From positions 51,462 to 115,461 of the forward strand of contig CAJNOL010000651.1 of the NCBI GenBank assembly GCA_905250125.1: 64,000 nucleotides of DNA, read 5' to 3'. This DNA comes from Rotaria sordida (taxonomy: Eukaryota > Rotifera > Eurotatoria > Philodinida > Philodinidae). The position numbers were made by a program, and so were the translations under genes. The first letter of the stretch is position 1. Every line of letters starts with the position of its first letter. Below the pieces are notes generated by a model. The model saw only the letters and a program-made list of their open reading frames with translations, had not been told where the DNA came from and did no database searches. This document shows, in pieces, positions 25,753-39,500 of the stretch.

Positions 25753-27301
25753 ATGTCAGCTTCACAGTCAACTTTGTCTTCAACACAATCACGAGACAGT
25801 ATGCTCCACTTTTTTCATGTAAAAATTTTTTTTTTGTTTTTAATAAAACAAAGTCTAATTAATTGTTCTTTTTTTTTATATTTCTTAGGGTGTCACAGGA
25901 TTGAATGTTGAAGATTGTATTCATTTTCTTCATCAATATAATTGGAAACTTGAAGTAAAATAATATATTATATTGATTTTTGTTTTTTTTTTAAATTTTC
26001 TGACTATTTTTGTGAATAGGATCTTTTAGAAGATTTTTATAATGGAAAAGATTTTAAGAATAAATCAAGTCAAAATTCAAATGAAAAAATCGAAAAAAAT
26101 TTATCTCAACCAACATCCATTCAAAATCCAAGTAAGAATATAGAACACAACAGAATTTTCCTGTGTATAAATGCATCATATTGTAAAACACAATCGGAAA
26201 ATAGTGTCAAAATATAACAGGTAGACATTTGAATTTATCCACTCCTTTCCATAGATCGTGACAGACACCGTAGTATTTCCTTACCACATATACATGCGAA
26301 ATTCAAGTCTACGTTCGTTTTCGTTTGAAACACGACTGTATTGAAGATTCTTCTGTCTTACTACGATCTTTTATCAATTAATAGCAGATAGTATTTCATA
26401 AACCGAAATATATGTTAGTATAAATTCTTTCATTTGCAATATAAACAACTACATTGTATTTCACATTTTAATCGCATAGGAATTGTGTTAACAGTTTTTT
26501 TTTTATTGAAACTTAGATAAATTCACTGCGAATAACGACCAAAAAAAACCAATAGTTGAAGAAGACGATCTTTATTATGCACATCTTGTGCATAATTATG
26601 GTGATGCAGACGAATCAGCAAGAAAATTTTTGATAGATGGGCAACATAATCAACGATTTCAACAAATTCGACAACAACCACAAGAAAATACTATAAATGG
26701 GGTGAGAATTTTGAAATAATCCATGTGTTTGAAATGTAATATTCTCTCCTTCGATCACAGTGTAATACTCGATTTTCTCTAATGAAGTTTAACAATTTTC
26801 TGATGTTCTGTTAGAAAAAAAAAGATTCATATTTTGTTTTAGTCTATTTATCATGAGAAACAAGAATATCTTCGATGTGGTGTTCATGCATTAAATAATC
26901 TATTTCAAACTCCACATTTATTTACTCATGAAGATCTCGATAAGATTGTTCGTCAATATGATAAAAGATATGTAGATAACGAATATGGAACATTATGGAT
27001 AGGTGATTATGATTTACGTATATTAATTGAAGCTATTAATCAACATGGACATACTGTTCGACAAATAAATTTTTATAATGATGAACCACTTCAAAATCTT
27101 CCATGGGATTCATATTTTGGTTTATTAATTAATTTAAATGGTGAACATTGGTTTACAATTAAAAATTTTAATGGAATTTATTATAATCTTGATTCAACAT
27201 TTAAAAAACCATCACGTATTGGACAAAAAAATAATTTAGTTGATTATTTAATTTTTCTTATTGAAAGATTTCCAAATGTATATTTATTTGCTGTATTATA
27301 A
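25753..27301 (+). CDS. Josephin-type deubiquitinase with N-terminal UBA-like domain
   Basis: Five exons (25753-25818, 25889-25954, 26020-26131, 26517-26701, 26843-27301) give 295 residues. Residues about 17-52 (MLHFFHGVTGLNVEDCIHFL, then NWKLEDLLEDFY) fit a UBA-like three-helix bundle of the kind found at the N-terminus of UBX proteins. The C-terminal exon is a Josephin cysteine protease domain: YHEKQEYLRCGVHALNNLF contains the nucleophile Cys155 (compare ataxin-3 QEGSLCAQHCLNNLLQ), GEHWFTI supplies His245, and YYNLDSTF the third catalytic residue (Asn258). Josephins cleave ubiquitin chains; the UBA-like part would bind ubiquitin or a partner. Human ataxin-3 and JOSD proteins start with the Josephin domain, so an N-terminal UBA-like domain is an unusual order. 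The catalytic triad looks intact. Intron 3 (385 bp) carries a repeat fragment. Confidence 0.87.
26425..26505. repeat. Dispersed repeat fragment in Josephin-gene intron
   Basis: The stretch caactacattgtatttcac, then gaattgtgttaacag, matches 46220-46270 (acatctacaatgtgtttcac, then gaaattgtgctaacag) over about 52 bp in the same orientation, at roughly 75-80% identity by eye. The element is of unknown type. Confidence 0.6.
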
Positions 27302-30184
27302 CAAACACAATAAACATATTGTTCAGTAATATTTAACATACAAATAATAGTATGTCGAAGAAATTCTATATATATATTATTTTCTCATTAGAGATTTTAA
27401 TTCTAGTAAATTTCATTTATGATGTAAATTTTTTATATGTATTTTCATACTCTTATTCGAAAAATCAAGAGTCTAATGACAATATATTTTGAAAAAATAA
27501 AATAAATAATAGAATTATTTTCAAATATTTAAAGTCATTTCAATGATAGAAAGTTTGTAATTTTAGAATATTGCAATAGATCAAACTTAAAAATGTGTAT
27601 TTCATTTTTTATTTAAACTCAGGTAGTTTGACATATGTGTGATTTTCATGCTTGCCATTTCGAAAGTGATAATCATCATAAATGAGAGGAAAATATTTTC
27701 CTTTAAATATTAGGAATTATGAAATTTGATATAGATACACCAGATTACTTATGACTAAACAATTCTATTGTTTGAATAGTACATTACGAATTTTTAACGA
27801 TACTTTGTAATTTCATAATGTTTCTTTACTTTGACTTAAAAAAAACTGAGTCATGTATGTAAGTCGATGAAATATTACTCATTTAAGTTTATAAACCAAC
27901 CAAAACTCGTATATGCTTATATGATCATCATTTAATCATTTTGTTTTGTTGATCATCGACTACAGCGAGTGACTCAGAGAGAAATCTTTTCAGTTTTCAG
28001 TATTAGGAATTGTTTTATCGTGAATAGAATATTCAGAATTAAGAAGCAATAGAAACTAAAGTCGAAATACTCAGAAATTTCAAGTATTATTATTTTTTTG
28101 TTTGTTTGAAGTCAACGATGTCTACTCTTATCTGAAGCTTGGTAAGAGAAATGCATGAAAAATATACATTTATCATGTTGAAGATGATTTTCTTGTACAA
28201 AAGACTTTCGTTCATTTAAATGTTTTCACTTGTTAAAAATAGTTTTTGAAATATCCGTATTTTTAATATTCTAACGTCTTCAAAAATTCTATCTTTATTT
28301 GCAAAATAAACTTGAAAACAATAAATAACAAGAAGAACGAATCTTTTATTTGAATTAGTTAATGTTTCATGGGAAGTACTCTAAAAAGAAATGCATTGTA
28401 TTGAATATTTGTAATTGATTACTTGAGTTTTCTTTCATTTTCTCATTGGTTCTAGAATAGAACGTGCACTTAGTTTTCTTTTCAATTTCTATGATGCGAC
28501 TAATTGTAATAACATTCAATCTCTTCTATTTATCAATGAAAACTATTGAGTAAGGACACAGTTGTGGATCCGAACTCACAGCTCTCTACTGTTCAGATTT
28601 CGAAACGTATCTTAGGAGATGCTAATTGAAACTACCATATAGTCGTTAATGAATAGAAGTCCGACAAGAAAAAGTAATTCAAATATTTTTTCACATTCAA
28701 GTTTTTACATGCTACAGCTTTGAAAAAATTGAAGCATGACTAAAACAAATTCATCATTTGATTGTCTTGTGTTCTTTATTCTCTAGGGAAAATATTCATG
28801 AGACAAAGACAAATCTCTTATCTGGTAATACAAGTTAAATCAATTGCACTAATTTAGGACAAAAATAGACAATTTTTTATGATCATTATGAACTAAGACT
28901 CGTTCAGAACAATAATCATTTGATTACCCTTGATAAATCTACGTTCTTTAAATGTCAGATAATCACGCATCCATCTATGTAAATGAAGATACTTTGTTCT
29001 ACTTATTGGAGAAAATGGACTTGTTTCACAAGAAGTATTTGAAAATTTAATTAATAAACTACTTTCAAATAAATTTATATTTTGATTTATGCAACGTATT
29101 CAATTTATTTTTTAAAGAATAGATTAAGCCAACTTAGAATGTTGATATTTATATTCAAGACAATTTTCTTTCAATGTTATCAATATATGTTTCACTTATA
29201 TTGAATATTCCAATGTTAGTTTTTTAATATATCTATACATAGCTTTAAAAAATGCTGACAAAGTTTGAATCTTTTCAACAATCTCTAAATTTTTATATTT
29301 TCTGTTACTGAAAAATCTTACACAGTTAAATATAAATTCAATGAGATTAGAAACAGTTAAGAAAGTTCTTTTTTTCTTTTTACTGAAATATATTTTTTTA
29401 TTCATTAACAATTATTATACTGGCACAAATATAGATGAAATTTTTTCAGTTTCTAAGTAATTTAAATAACCAGCGATAACTTTTGATAGTAATATGTATT
29501 ATCCATAGAAAATAACTATAGTAAGGATTGATGGACTTAACTAAATATATGAGAGAATCTCTTCCGATTTTAGTGATTTTTTTTGCCTATAGATACTATA
29601 TAGTGTTCTAATAAAAACATTAAAAGGGTTTGGGTTCATATTAAGATTTGATTAAACTATCAAATTTTTTTGCTAGAACCTTCAGTTTTTCGGAAAACTC
29701 ATGTTTTTGAATTTTGATTTGAAACTTTATGGGATATAGAGAAGTCAGCTAGACCAAGCTTTTATAGTCTAGTTGAGTTCTCTATGTGAACAAAATTTCA
29801 GATTAAAATTCGAAAATAAGAGTTCTAGAAGATAGACATGTTAAAAATTCGATAGCTTTCCAAATCTCAATAGGAATCCAAATCCATTTTAGATTTCTAT
29901 TAGACTATCATGCAATATCTATAGGCAAAAAAAAATCATTAAAATCGGAAGGAAGTATTTGGAGAGATTTCCTCTTTAATCTCATGCAAACATCAGTTTC
30001 GTTCACACGACATCTACTTTGTAAAGTAAAAGTCTTTCGGAAGATGGCATGAATAAGCAGATATTATGCGGATTATTTGAATAATATAGAACGGTTTTAT
30101 CTTATAACCAATGATTTTTTGATTTGTTTATCTTTTTCTTTTTCAAAATTTATCTTATTTATATAATTATACAATTCCATTGAA
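27302..30184. other. Intergenic region with a foldback at its end
   Basis: There is 3' flank of the Josephin gene, AT-rich sequence without genes that I can support, and an inverted-repeat element at 29551-29972 about 210 bp before the next start codon. Confidence 0.55.
29551..29972. repeat. Foldback element, about 420 bp
   Basis: The left end cttccgattttagtgatt, then ttgcctatagatact, is answered by the right end atctataggcaaaaaaaa, then aaaatcggaagg. Inner arms gatttgaaactttatggg and tatgtgaacaaaatttca flank a loop near 29757. The motif ttgaaactttat plus tagagA resembles the one in the FB-A copies. Confidence 0.8.
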
Positions 30185-31222
30185 ATGAATAATAGAAACG
30201 ACAATCAAAAACATCCTCTTGTCGTAATACATAATGTAACAACATTAACAACTAAACAAGTCGAAATATATTGTAAAAAATATGATAAAAATATCCGTTG
30301 TTTTCGTAAAAAAAATCGAAATAATCATCAATATATACATATTTTATTTTCATCTATTGTAACAGCAACTAATTTTCTCAATGATCGTCCACATTTCATT
30401 CAAAATTGTCGAATAAAGTAAAATACAAAACAAAAATCTACTTTTCTCAAAAACAAAAAGATATTTCTTATCTTTGATAGTACATCATTAGGTAGTGATC
30501 CTCTATATGGACCAAAATTTATTTGTGTACAAATCGATAGATATGCTTCTATAACTGAAGATAATTTATATGAATATACATCAAAAAATTTTGGACGTGT
30601 ACTTAATTGTGTTTTATATAAATCACGTAATTATGCATTTATTGAATTTCATCAAATAAATGATGCACATCGTGCATTAGCATCAACAAATCAAAAATTA
30701 AATGATTATTCAATTCGATATTGTCCACGAAATAATTCATCAAAAATTCTTCCATTATTATCATTAACACGACTTATACATATTGGAAATTTTTTAAATA
30801 AAGATCAAGAAAATCTTCAATTTTGTTTTCCTAATTTAAAAAATTTTACAATACATAAAAATTGTTATGGACAAACATATATATTAGGTTTATTTGATAT
30901 AAATGATAGTATTAAATTATTATTAAAACGTGCTTTTTGTTTAAATGGACGTGTATTAAATATATTTATTGATAATGATGATAAATTAACTGAATGTGAC
31001 AATTATCTACTTGTACGTAATGTACCTTATCGTCTTAATGATTATAATTTACTTGAATATTTTTCACAATATGGTCGAATACTTAATTGTTATCGATATG
31101 GACAAACAGATGCATATCGTATTCAATATCGTGATAAAATAAGTTTAAATAAAGTATTAGAATTCAATCGAATACATGTTATTAAAAGTGTTCAAATGCA
31201 AATTGAACGTGAACAAAATTAG
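30185..31222 (+). CDS. Divergent multi-RRM RNA-binding protein
   Basis: Two exons (30185-30417, 30481-31222) give 324 residues. The second exon has no ATG until near its end, so most of this gene is invisible without splicing the 63-bp intron. Four RRM-like units can be traced: residues about 10-76 (VVIHNVTTL, YIHILFSS, then RPHFIQNCRI), about 88-162 (FICVQIDRYA, and RNP1-like NYAFIEFHQINDAHRAL), about 195-262 (LIHIGNFLNK, GQTYILGLF), and about 270-320 (NYLLVRNVPYRLNDYNLLEY, then FSQYGRILNC). RNP positions are degenerate in units 1 and 3, so those may be protein-interaction folds. The RPHFI phrase at the end of unit 1 also occurs in the gene at 13804-15153, suggesting common descent. The function is unknown beyond probable RNA binding. 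Confidence 0.75.
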
Positions 31223-33531
31223 GATTATATCGATGATGTTTGTTTTCTAGTTTCTGAATAAAATTTTTTTGTTTTTTTGTTTTTACATTATTAATAATAG
31301 TAATATAAGTTTAAATATCATTGTTTTTTTTTTGTTGTCGTCTATTAATTAAATTAATGTTTATTAGATTAATTAACATCTGATAGAAATCTTTGTTTTG
31401 TTGTTGTTAATCTTTGAAAAAGTTTAGATAATATGGCAAGGTCGATATTTCATAAAATGAAATATCGTAATTTCCGTTCTATCATCATTTTTTTTTCTGG
31501 TTTCTTTTTTTTTGCTCTATGTCGATTCCACCGAAAAAGAATAAAAGAAAACAACACGAGCAGTAAATAAGACTTGTATTGATGCGTGATAAGGACACAT
31601 GAAAAGAATAGAATGCATGTGCTCAATCAACTGTGTGGATGAGTTAGTTACTAATCGTACCATACTAGCATCATGCAAAAAGACTATATGATGAAAAAGA
31701 AAAAAAAAGCGACAATAAATTTCTGTTGTTGTGGTAACAAAAAAGAAGAAAAAAAAAAGAAGAGCCATAGAAAGCCTTAAGTGTATTACAGATTATGTGA
31801 GCACACGCAAACAACAGATGGAATAGCGAGACGGGCATTGGTTTTTATCTCTTTTATTTTCCAAAAAAAAAACGCATGCAAACAGGAAGAAAACAATTTC
31901 CATCCAATGTATGTTTTGGTTTAAGAAAGACTCAAGAGTACTATTATTATATCCCACAACAATATGCGTTTTTTCTATTAAAAACATTGGCCTTTTCTTT
32001 CTGTAATTACTGCAGCTATTATCTACCATTATAACGTGTCATCAGTTTTTTTTTAAAAATTTATAATCAATGTTAAGGTAGCAAAAGTGAATAGATATGC
32101 ATATAATTAAATAGAAAGAAAAAACAAGAAGGAGCCGTGTGAATATAGTTAAAGGGATAACACTCATGCTGATAGTATTTATAATAGCAGGAAGTTGATA
32201 GATGAGATGTAAGGCGACAATTTTTCATTTTTATTATTGTTACTATAACAACGATTTTTAATTATCTTTTTCTTTTTAGTTAATTCAATTTTAAGATTGA
32301 TGCCAGCCTTCTTGTCATTTCCATATAATTGGACTATTTGAGCTATTTTGTTTTCTTTCTTGATAATATCCTTCGGCTCAATGAATATTTATCTTAATTA
32401 AGAAAAGAAATTTTTAGAAATATATTAGAAAATCGAATTATTATCATCATTTCTCTTGAGTTCCCTTTTCTTTTTTTGTTTTTCATTAAAATTGGATAAA
32501 AATAGAGACAATGGATGATATTCAGATCAGAACAAATATTGTCAGAGAATATAAAAAATACATAATACCTTTAGTCGTCTTGTTTTGTTGTTTATTTTTA
32601 TTTATAGTTTTATAAAAAAAATTTGAACTAAGAGAATTATTTAGAACAAAATTCAACAAGAATAAAGTGAGTTTGTCTTTTTAATCTCTTCATTAGTTAT
32701 AAGATTGATGCATAAAGTAATCTTTATTTTATATGATTTAAAGATATTATATTTAGAAAAAAAAAATGAATGAATTGTTCTCTTTTAAATATCTTGATAT
32801 AGTAGAAAAACATAATCTATTTGTAGATCTTTTTGTTTTTGTTTTACTCTTTGACTTTAAATTATTAATAAATCTCATTATTTACTTTATAAATGAGAAA
32901 TAAATATGCATAGAAAATCGGCTAATCAAGCAAGGAAGACAAAAGCATAAAATTGAGTTACTTTTATGTTCCGTGAAACAAAATTTATTAATGTTATTGT
33001 AAAAACATGGAAGATTAAGTTGAATACTATTTGTATCTATCTCAATTCCTTTTTGTTTTACTGGATTATAGTATTATGCATTTAGTGTGACGTTGAAGAT
33101 TATCTCCTGCTAAGAGAAACACTGTGGGAAAAGTTTTACTTGAATGAAGATTGATATTGAAGCTCTGAGTTAAGAAAAGAAGATGCTCATGTCATCAGTT
33201 TCCTATTTTTCTTTTTTTACTTTCTCGTACTCTCATCTTTCTTTCATAATTTTATGGAGTTTGAAATTAATTGTCGAATGTAAAAAAAAAAAACACCAAG
33301 AATTTTTATATCAAAAAATATTTTGGTTCTTCTTTCTTTCTCTCTTTTTTTTTCATATCTTATTCTTTTGCTATTCATTGTCGCCTCAAGAATCCTTCGA
33401 TAAGTTCATTCATTTGTCAAAATTATCATCCGCCCGAGCCTATTTCCTTTTCATGCTGATCAAGCATAGTTTTTCTTCTCTCTGTTTTTTTACTTAGTTT
33501 GCACTTCATTCTTATTTAGTCACATCGAAAA
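31223..33531. other. Intergenic region before the phosphodiesterase gene
   Basis: No gene is supported. AT-rich sequence holds T-runs, a less AT-rich patch at 31540-31830, and the pyrimidine-rich 5' flank of the phosphodiesterase gene. Confidence 0.55.
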
Positions 33532-36500
33532 ATGTATAAGACATCAACAAATACTTCTGAAACTCAACAACAACAACAACAACAACCACCACCACAACAA
33601 CAACAACGTCATGCAACACCTGAAACACAACAACAACAGCAACATGCACTATCTGAAGAAATGGTTGCTCGTTATTTAGCTCGTAAACCAAATTTTCTTA
33701 AACGATGGTTTAAAGATAATGCACCAAATGATTTATTACAAGAATGTATAAAGATAAAAGAACAAAAAGAATATTTAACTAAACCACGTACATCATTAAC
33801 ACATGAAATGTTTAATAATATTGTTCAAGGCCATCAGAAAAATCGTGATTTACCATTATCATCATCACAAGCTGTTGATTATATGAATTTAAATGAAAAT
33901 GAACTTTTTTTTGAACTTATACGTGATATTGCAAATGAATTAAATGTTGATGTTGCTTGTCTTAAAATTTTAACAAATGTATCAATATTAACAAATTCAG
34001 ATCGTGGAAGTTTATTTTTAGCACGTGGTCCAAAAGATGCTCGATATCTTATATCAAAATTATTTGATGTTACAGTTGGTTCAACACTTGAACAATCACT
34101 TCATACTGAAGATAAACAAATAATTATACCATTTGGAAAAGGTATTGCTGGACATGTTGCTTTAACTAAAGAATATATTAATATTCCTGATGCTTACGAG
34201 GTAAGATTATATTGAATATTTATAATATGATTTATTCTAAAAAAATAAGGAAATTAGTATATTGTTTAATGAATCATAAAAAAAAGTTCAAGGTTTGCTT
34301 ATATATTTTGCTTTTTTATAATATAGAAAAAAATAATTTCTAATAAAACTAAAAAGAGAAAGTTAATTTCTAAAGGATTGTACAACAAGAACTTTGTTTT
34401 TTTGTTTTTGGTACTGTAGAATGTACAGGATGATTAGAATTTTTATTTGATTGTCGTACATATGTTGTTTGCACAGTTGGATGGCTTTTGTTTTTAACAT
34501 GTTTTTGTTGAGAAGAATTTTTTGTTCGATTTTGATTTTTATTAATTCGACCATGACGATGATAAAATGGATCATTTGGATCAATTCTTAAATGAGCTTT
34601 TTCATGAGCAGTTAGTTGGTGTGGTTGAGATTGTACAACAGTAGGTCGTGGAGCAATATTATTAGATTTTTTTTTACCACAACAACAACATCCACTTGAT
34701 TTAGCTACTGGAACACGATTATTTTTAGATGGACTTTGTTGATAATTATTTGCATGTCCACCATAAGGTGTACGCATTTTATATTGATTCATGTCACGAT
34801 CATTATATGAATACGAGTTTTGTTTTACCATTTTGATGAAAGATTTTTGACTTTAATAATGTCTTCTTCTCCTGTTACATATGTATATATATATATATAT
34901 ATATTTGTCAGTGCGCACAAAAAATTTCTTTCGAAACGTTAATAGCACAGCACGACACTTATAGGCTATCGCATTAATTTTCGTTCTATATAAAATTATT
35001 GACAAAGTAATTTATTTTTTCTTCTTTTATTTTAATAGGATCCAAGATTTAACAAAGAAGTTGATAATAAAACAGGGTATAGAACACATTCAATATGTTG
35101 TATGCCTATTCTAAATCGTGACAATGTTGTTATTGGTGTTGCACAAATAATTAATAAAAAAACTGGTACACATGAATTTACAGCTAAAGATATTAATGTA
35201 AAGAATTTTTATTAAAACGAAGATAGTTTTTTTCTTCAAAGTATCTATAGGTCTTCCGTAATTATTTGACATTTTGTGGTCTTGGTTTATCGAATGCACA
35301 ATTATTTGAATTATCTATTCAAGAATATAAAAAGAATCAAGTAAGAGTTTTGTGTTTTTTTTGTCGTTTATTGATGTAAAATAATTATTTGATATTATAT
35401 TACAAAAAAAAGTTGAGTAATTGATCACACATTTGTGTTTTTTTTTGCAACTTTATTCTCGTCATGCCTGATGAGATTCGAATACATACATATATATATA
35501 TTTATAACGTCGTTTTGGCAACAGAGACGAGAAAAGAAAGAAAGAAAGAAAGGGAAAAAAAAGAATCAGAAAACAAGATAAGTGCTCTTGTTTTATGTGT
35601 GTGTGTATGTAAGGAGTGCAGACTTCTTGTTTCTTTTTTTATGTGACTTATTCTTGATTTTTTTCCTTCTTTGTCTCCATCATGCGCGCAAAAGCTAATC
35701 AAGTTAGAATCTGATATATTAAATTTTCACGGAGTAATGACATAGTTTGGTTAATTCAAAAAAACAACCTTCTAGACAACATTAACATTTAATGCCATTG
35801 GGTAGACAAGAAGAAAATCAGCGAACAATCGCTCAAACTTCTTGTTCTTCTAATTCTTCATATTTGCCTTCAAATGACAATAAACTATACGATAATGATC
35901 ATTTACAGCCAACAAATATGTCATCAAATACTGAAATAAAAAATAAAACAGAGGATTTCTCACTTTTAATCAGACTTAAGGTTAGATTTACATACTTTTT
36001 TTTTCATTTACATTTAAAAAAACCGAAATATGAATATTTAAATATACTAATAATAATATATTTTTTTGTTGCTTTTGTTAACATTTTAGCTTCTTCTGAA
36101 TTTAGCACGAAATTTATTTCGTGAACAAAATGATCTTGAACGTTTAGTACATAAAATAACAACTGAATCACAAGGTCTTATGCAATGTGCTCGTTGTTGT
36201 GTTTATATATTAGATCGATCAATAATATCAAATAAGCTTGAAGTAAATCTTTGTTTTTTTTTTGAAACATAAAAATGAAATTTTTTCGAATAATTTAATT
36301 AATTTCTTTTATAGGATATTCATTTTTCTAAAGGTTTTGATATGATTTATGGTGAAGAATTTAAAGTAACAACGTATGTAATTTCACACGCATAAAAAGC
36401 AACAAACAAGAATAAAACATTTTTTTTGCTTTTCATTTTAAAAGTAAAATAAAATTGTTTTTTGATTGTATTAGAAATGATTTTCTTGAAAATTCTCGTT

Positions 36501-39500
36501 ATGCAAAAATTGCTTATCATGTTGCTGCAACAATGGAAACAGTTAATCTCAATGAAATAATGAATGATCAAGCTCTTTCACATCTTGTAAAAACATTTAT
36601 TCATTAAAGTAAAAATCTTTTCTTATTATTGTTTTCTTTTTTTATTTAGTTAACATCAAATGGTGATGATACATTTGAATTAAAAAATATTTTATGTGTA
36701 CCAATTATGGATAGTGATGGTCATGTTATTGGTGTTTCACAAGTTATGAATAAATTAAATGGAAGAATATTTACTGAAGATGATGTTGCAATTATTGAAG
36801 TATATTCTTTTGCTTTGTTTATTGAATAAGAAAATTAAAAATTTGAATTTGAATTTGAATTTTTTTCTTTAGGCATTTTCAGTTTTTTGTGGTTTAGGTA
36901 TACATAATACTCGTCAATATGAAAATGTTGTTCGTTTAACAGCAAAACAAAATGTTGCATTTGAAGTTTTATCATATCATGTTATGACATCAGAAGAAGA
37001 TCTTCAACGTGTTTCACAAGTTTCAATACCTGAAGCAAATCAATTAAGATTATATTCATGGGAATTTAATGATATGGTTTTAACAGATGATGAAACAGTT
37101 TTAGCGAGTGTAAGGATGTTTATTGAATTAGATTTATCAAAAAAATTTCGTATACCACATGATGTTATGTGTCGATGGGTATTAAGTGTAAAAAAAAATT
37201 ATCGACCGGTGATTTATCATAATTGGAGACATGCTTTTAATGTTGGTCAAACCATGTTTGCAATGCTCACAGTAAGATGAAACAAACACTAATATCTTTA
37301 TATAATTAGTTATGAACAAGTAGATGATTATATTTAGTAGGAATTAATTTTATACTTTATTGAATCAAAATAATATCACTCAAAATAAAAAATAAAAAAG
37401 CTTTTCTTAAGATTATTAATTCTACATGAATTATCTTAATGCTTTGGATACTCATGTTAATCAAGAGTTAGAAAAAAGATGATGTATTCAGACCAACTTT
37501 TAATGTCCATTTCGGTTATATTGGGATCGGAAGTGGAACTACGAGCAAAAAAAGTTGTTTCAATCTGAACTAAATTCTTTTATGAATTTAAGAGGATTAT
37601 TTTATAAATTTTATTAATCGAAACATAGTTCAAGAGAGATGACCTAAAAAAGTACAACTTGTTGACTAAATAAATTAAAAAAAGAAATCAAGTATTGAAG
37701 AATTTTTATAGTATGTGATTTAAATAAATTCTGGAAGAATTTTCTCTACATTGAGACTCGAAAAACTAAAATCATTGTAATCGTGGGTACTCGAAAAGAA
37801 GTTACCAGTACTAAAAAAAACTTAGTTCCACATATCCCGAATTCAGGATTGTTGAGCTATTTTTATTAGTACATTAAAAGTATTCAACAATGAAGTCTAT
37901 CATTATCATTACTTGATCGATTCGTCCTTCATAATTCAATAGAAATCTTTAGAGAACTATCAATACGTTGACTCAAATGATAAATTGTAAACTATTGATG
38001 TCTTCCGGATGATGTTGATACTAATTGCAGGGTTTTAAAGATTTGACAATGTTTTCTTTGTTATGACAAATCTCACAGAATATGACTTGAGAGCTAAATG
38101 CTTTCAAATTCCATGATATCAATAGAATTTTGTTTTGCTGAGATAGATGATAATGATTCTTCTTATAATATTTTTAGAATCCTGGATTCTATTGAGAATT
38201 GCAAAATTTTATCAGACTTTATGTTTTATCGTCAAAATATTGAAGAGTTGATAAGATTCTTATCACCAAAGTTTTTGTCAATATAAATATTGAATTTAGT
38301 CTTCTACTTAAGATATAGAAGTCTGCCAACATTCTACTAGTATTTTTGAATTAGAATTATCTAATCAAGGTACAGATCAATTTTTAGCAGTGTGAGTACC
38401 TCGAAGATGATTATACTTAATGATTAAATTATTAAGTATGTATCCTGTCTATATGATTGTGTTCAATCTCTAAATTTCGTAGCTTCCTTTTCATAATTGA
38501 AATTTTTCCATATGCGACAATTCCAAAAATAAAATCGATAAACTTTTAAAATAAATATAAATATTTTCTAGACCGGTGGTATGAATGTTTGTATGAGTGA
38601 CTTAGAACGTATTGGTTTATTAATTGCATGTTTAAGTCATGATCTTGATCATCGTGGAACAAATAATGCTTTTCAAGCAAAAGTTGATGCACCACTTGCA
38701 AAATTATATACAACATCAACACTTGAACATCATCATTTTGATCAATGTATTATGATATTACAAACTGAAGGAAATAATATTTTACAAACATTATCACCTG
38801 ATGATTATAAATTAGTTGTTCGTTATGTTGAAGCAGCTATTTTATCAACTGATTTAGCACTTTATTTTCGGTAAGAATTTTTTTATAATTAAAAAAAAAA
38901 AACGTTGTGTTTTTTTTTGTTTCTCATTTGAAGAAAACGCGGTGAATTTCAAAAATTAGTCGAAGGTAATGAAGAACATTGGGATGATTCTTCAAAAAAA
39001 GAATTACTTAGGTATAAAAATATTCAATTAAGAATTTTCTTTTTTTTTTTTTACATTTTTAATTATTCAGAGGAATGATGATGACAGCATGTGATGTGGC
39101 AGCTATTTGTAAACCATGGGAAATTCAACAAGTTGTTGCTAAATTAGTTGCAAGTGAATTTTTTCAACAAGGAGATATTGAAAGAAATCAATTACATGTT
39201 GAACCAATTGTATGTTTTGAATATTTCTTTTTATTTAAAGAAAAATTTTTGTTTTTTTGTTTAGCCAATGATGGATCGAGCTAAAAAAGATGAATTACCA
39301 AAAATGCAAGGTTTGTTTGTTTGTTTGTTTGTTTTTTATTTGAATTAAAATAATCTCTTTTATAGTTGGTTTTATTGATTCAATCTGTTTTCCACTCTAT
39401 AAAGTAAATTGAATTTTTTCTTTCATAATTTAATATGAAAAAAAATATTTAAAAATAGATGCTTGCCGATGTTGAACCTGGTTTAAATCCACTTTATGAA

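Noticed and set aside
28560-29060. Possible eroded gene between the Josephin and RRM genes
   Set aside because: Only scattered short open stretches, with no continuous frame or domain signature.
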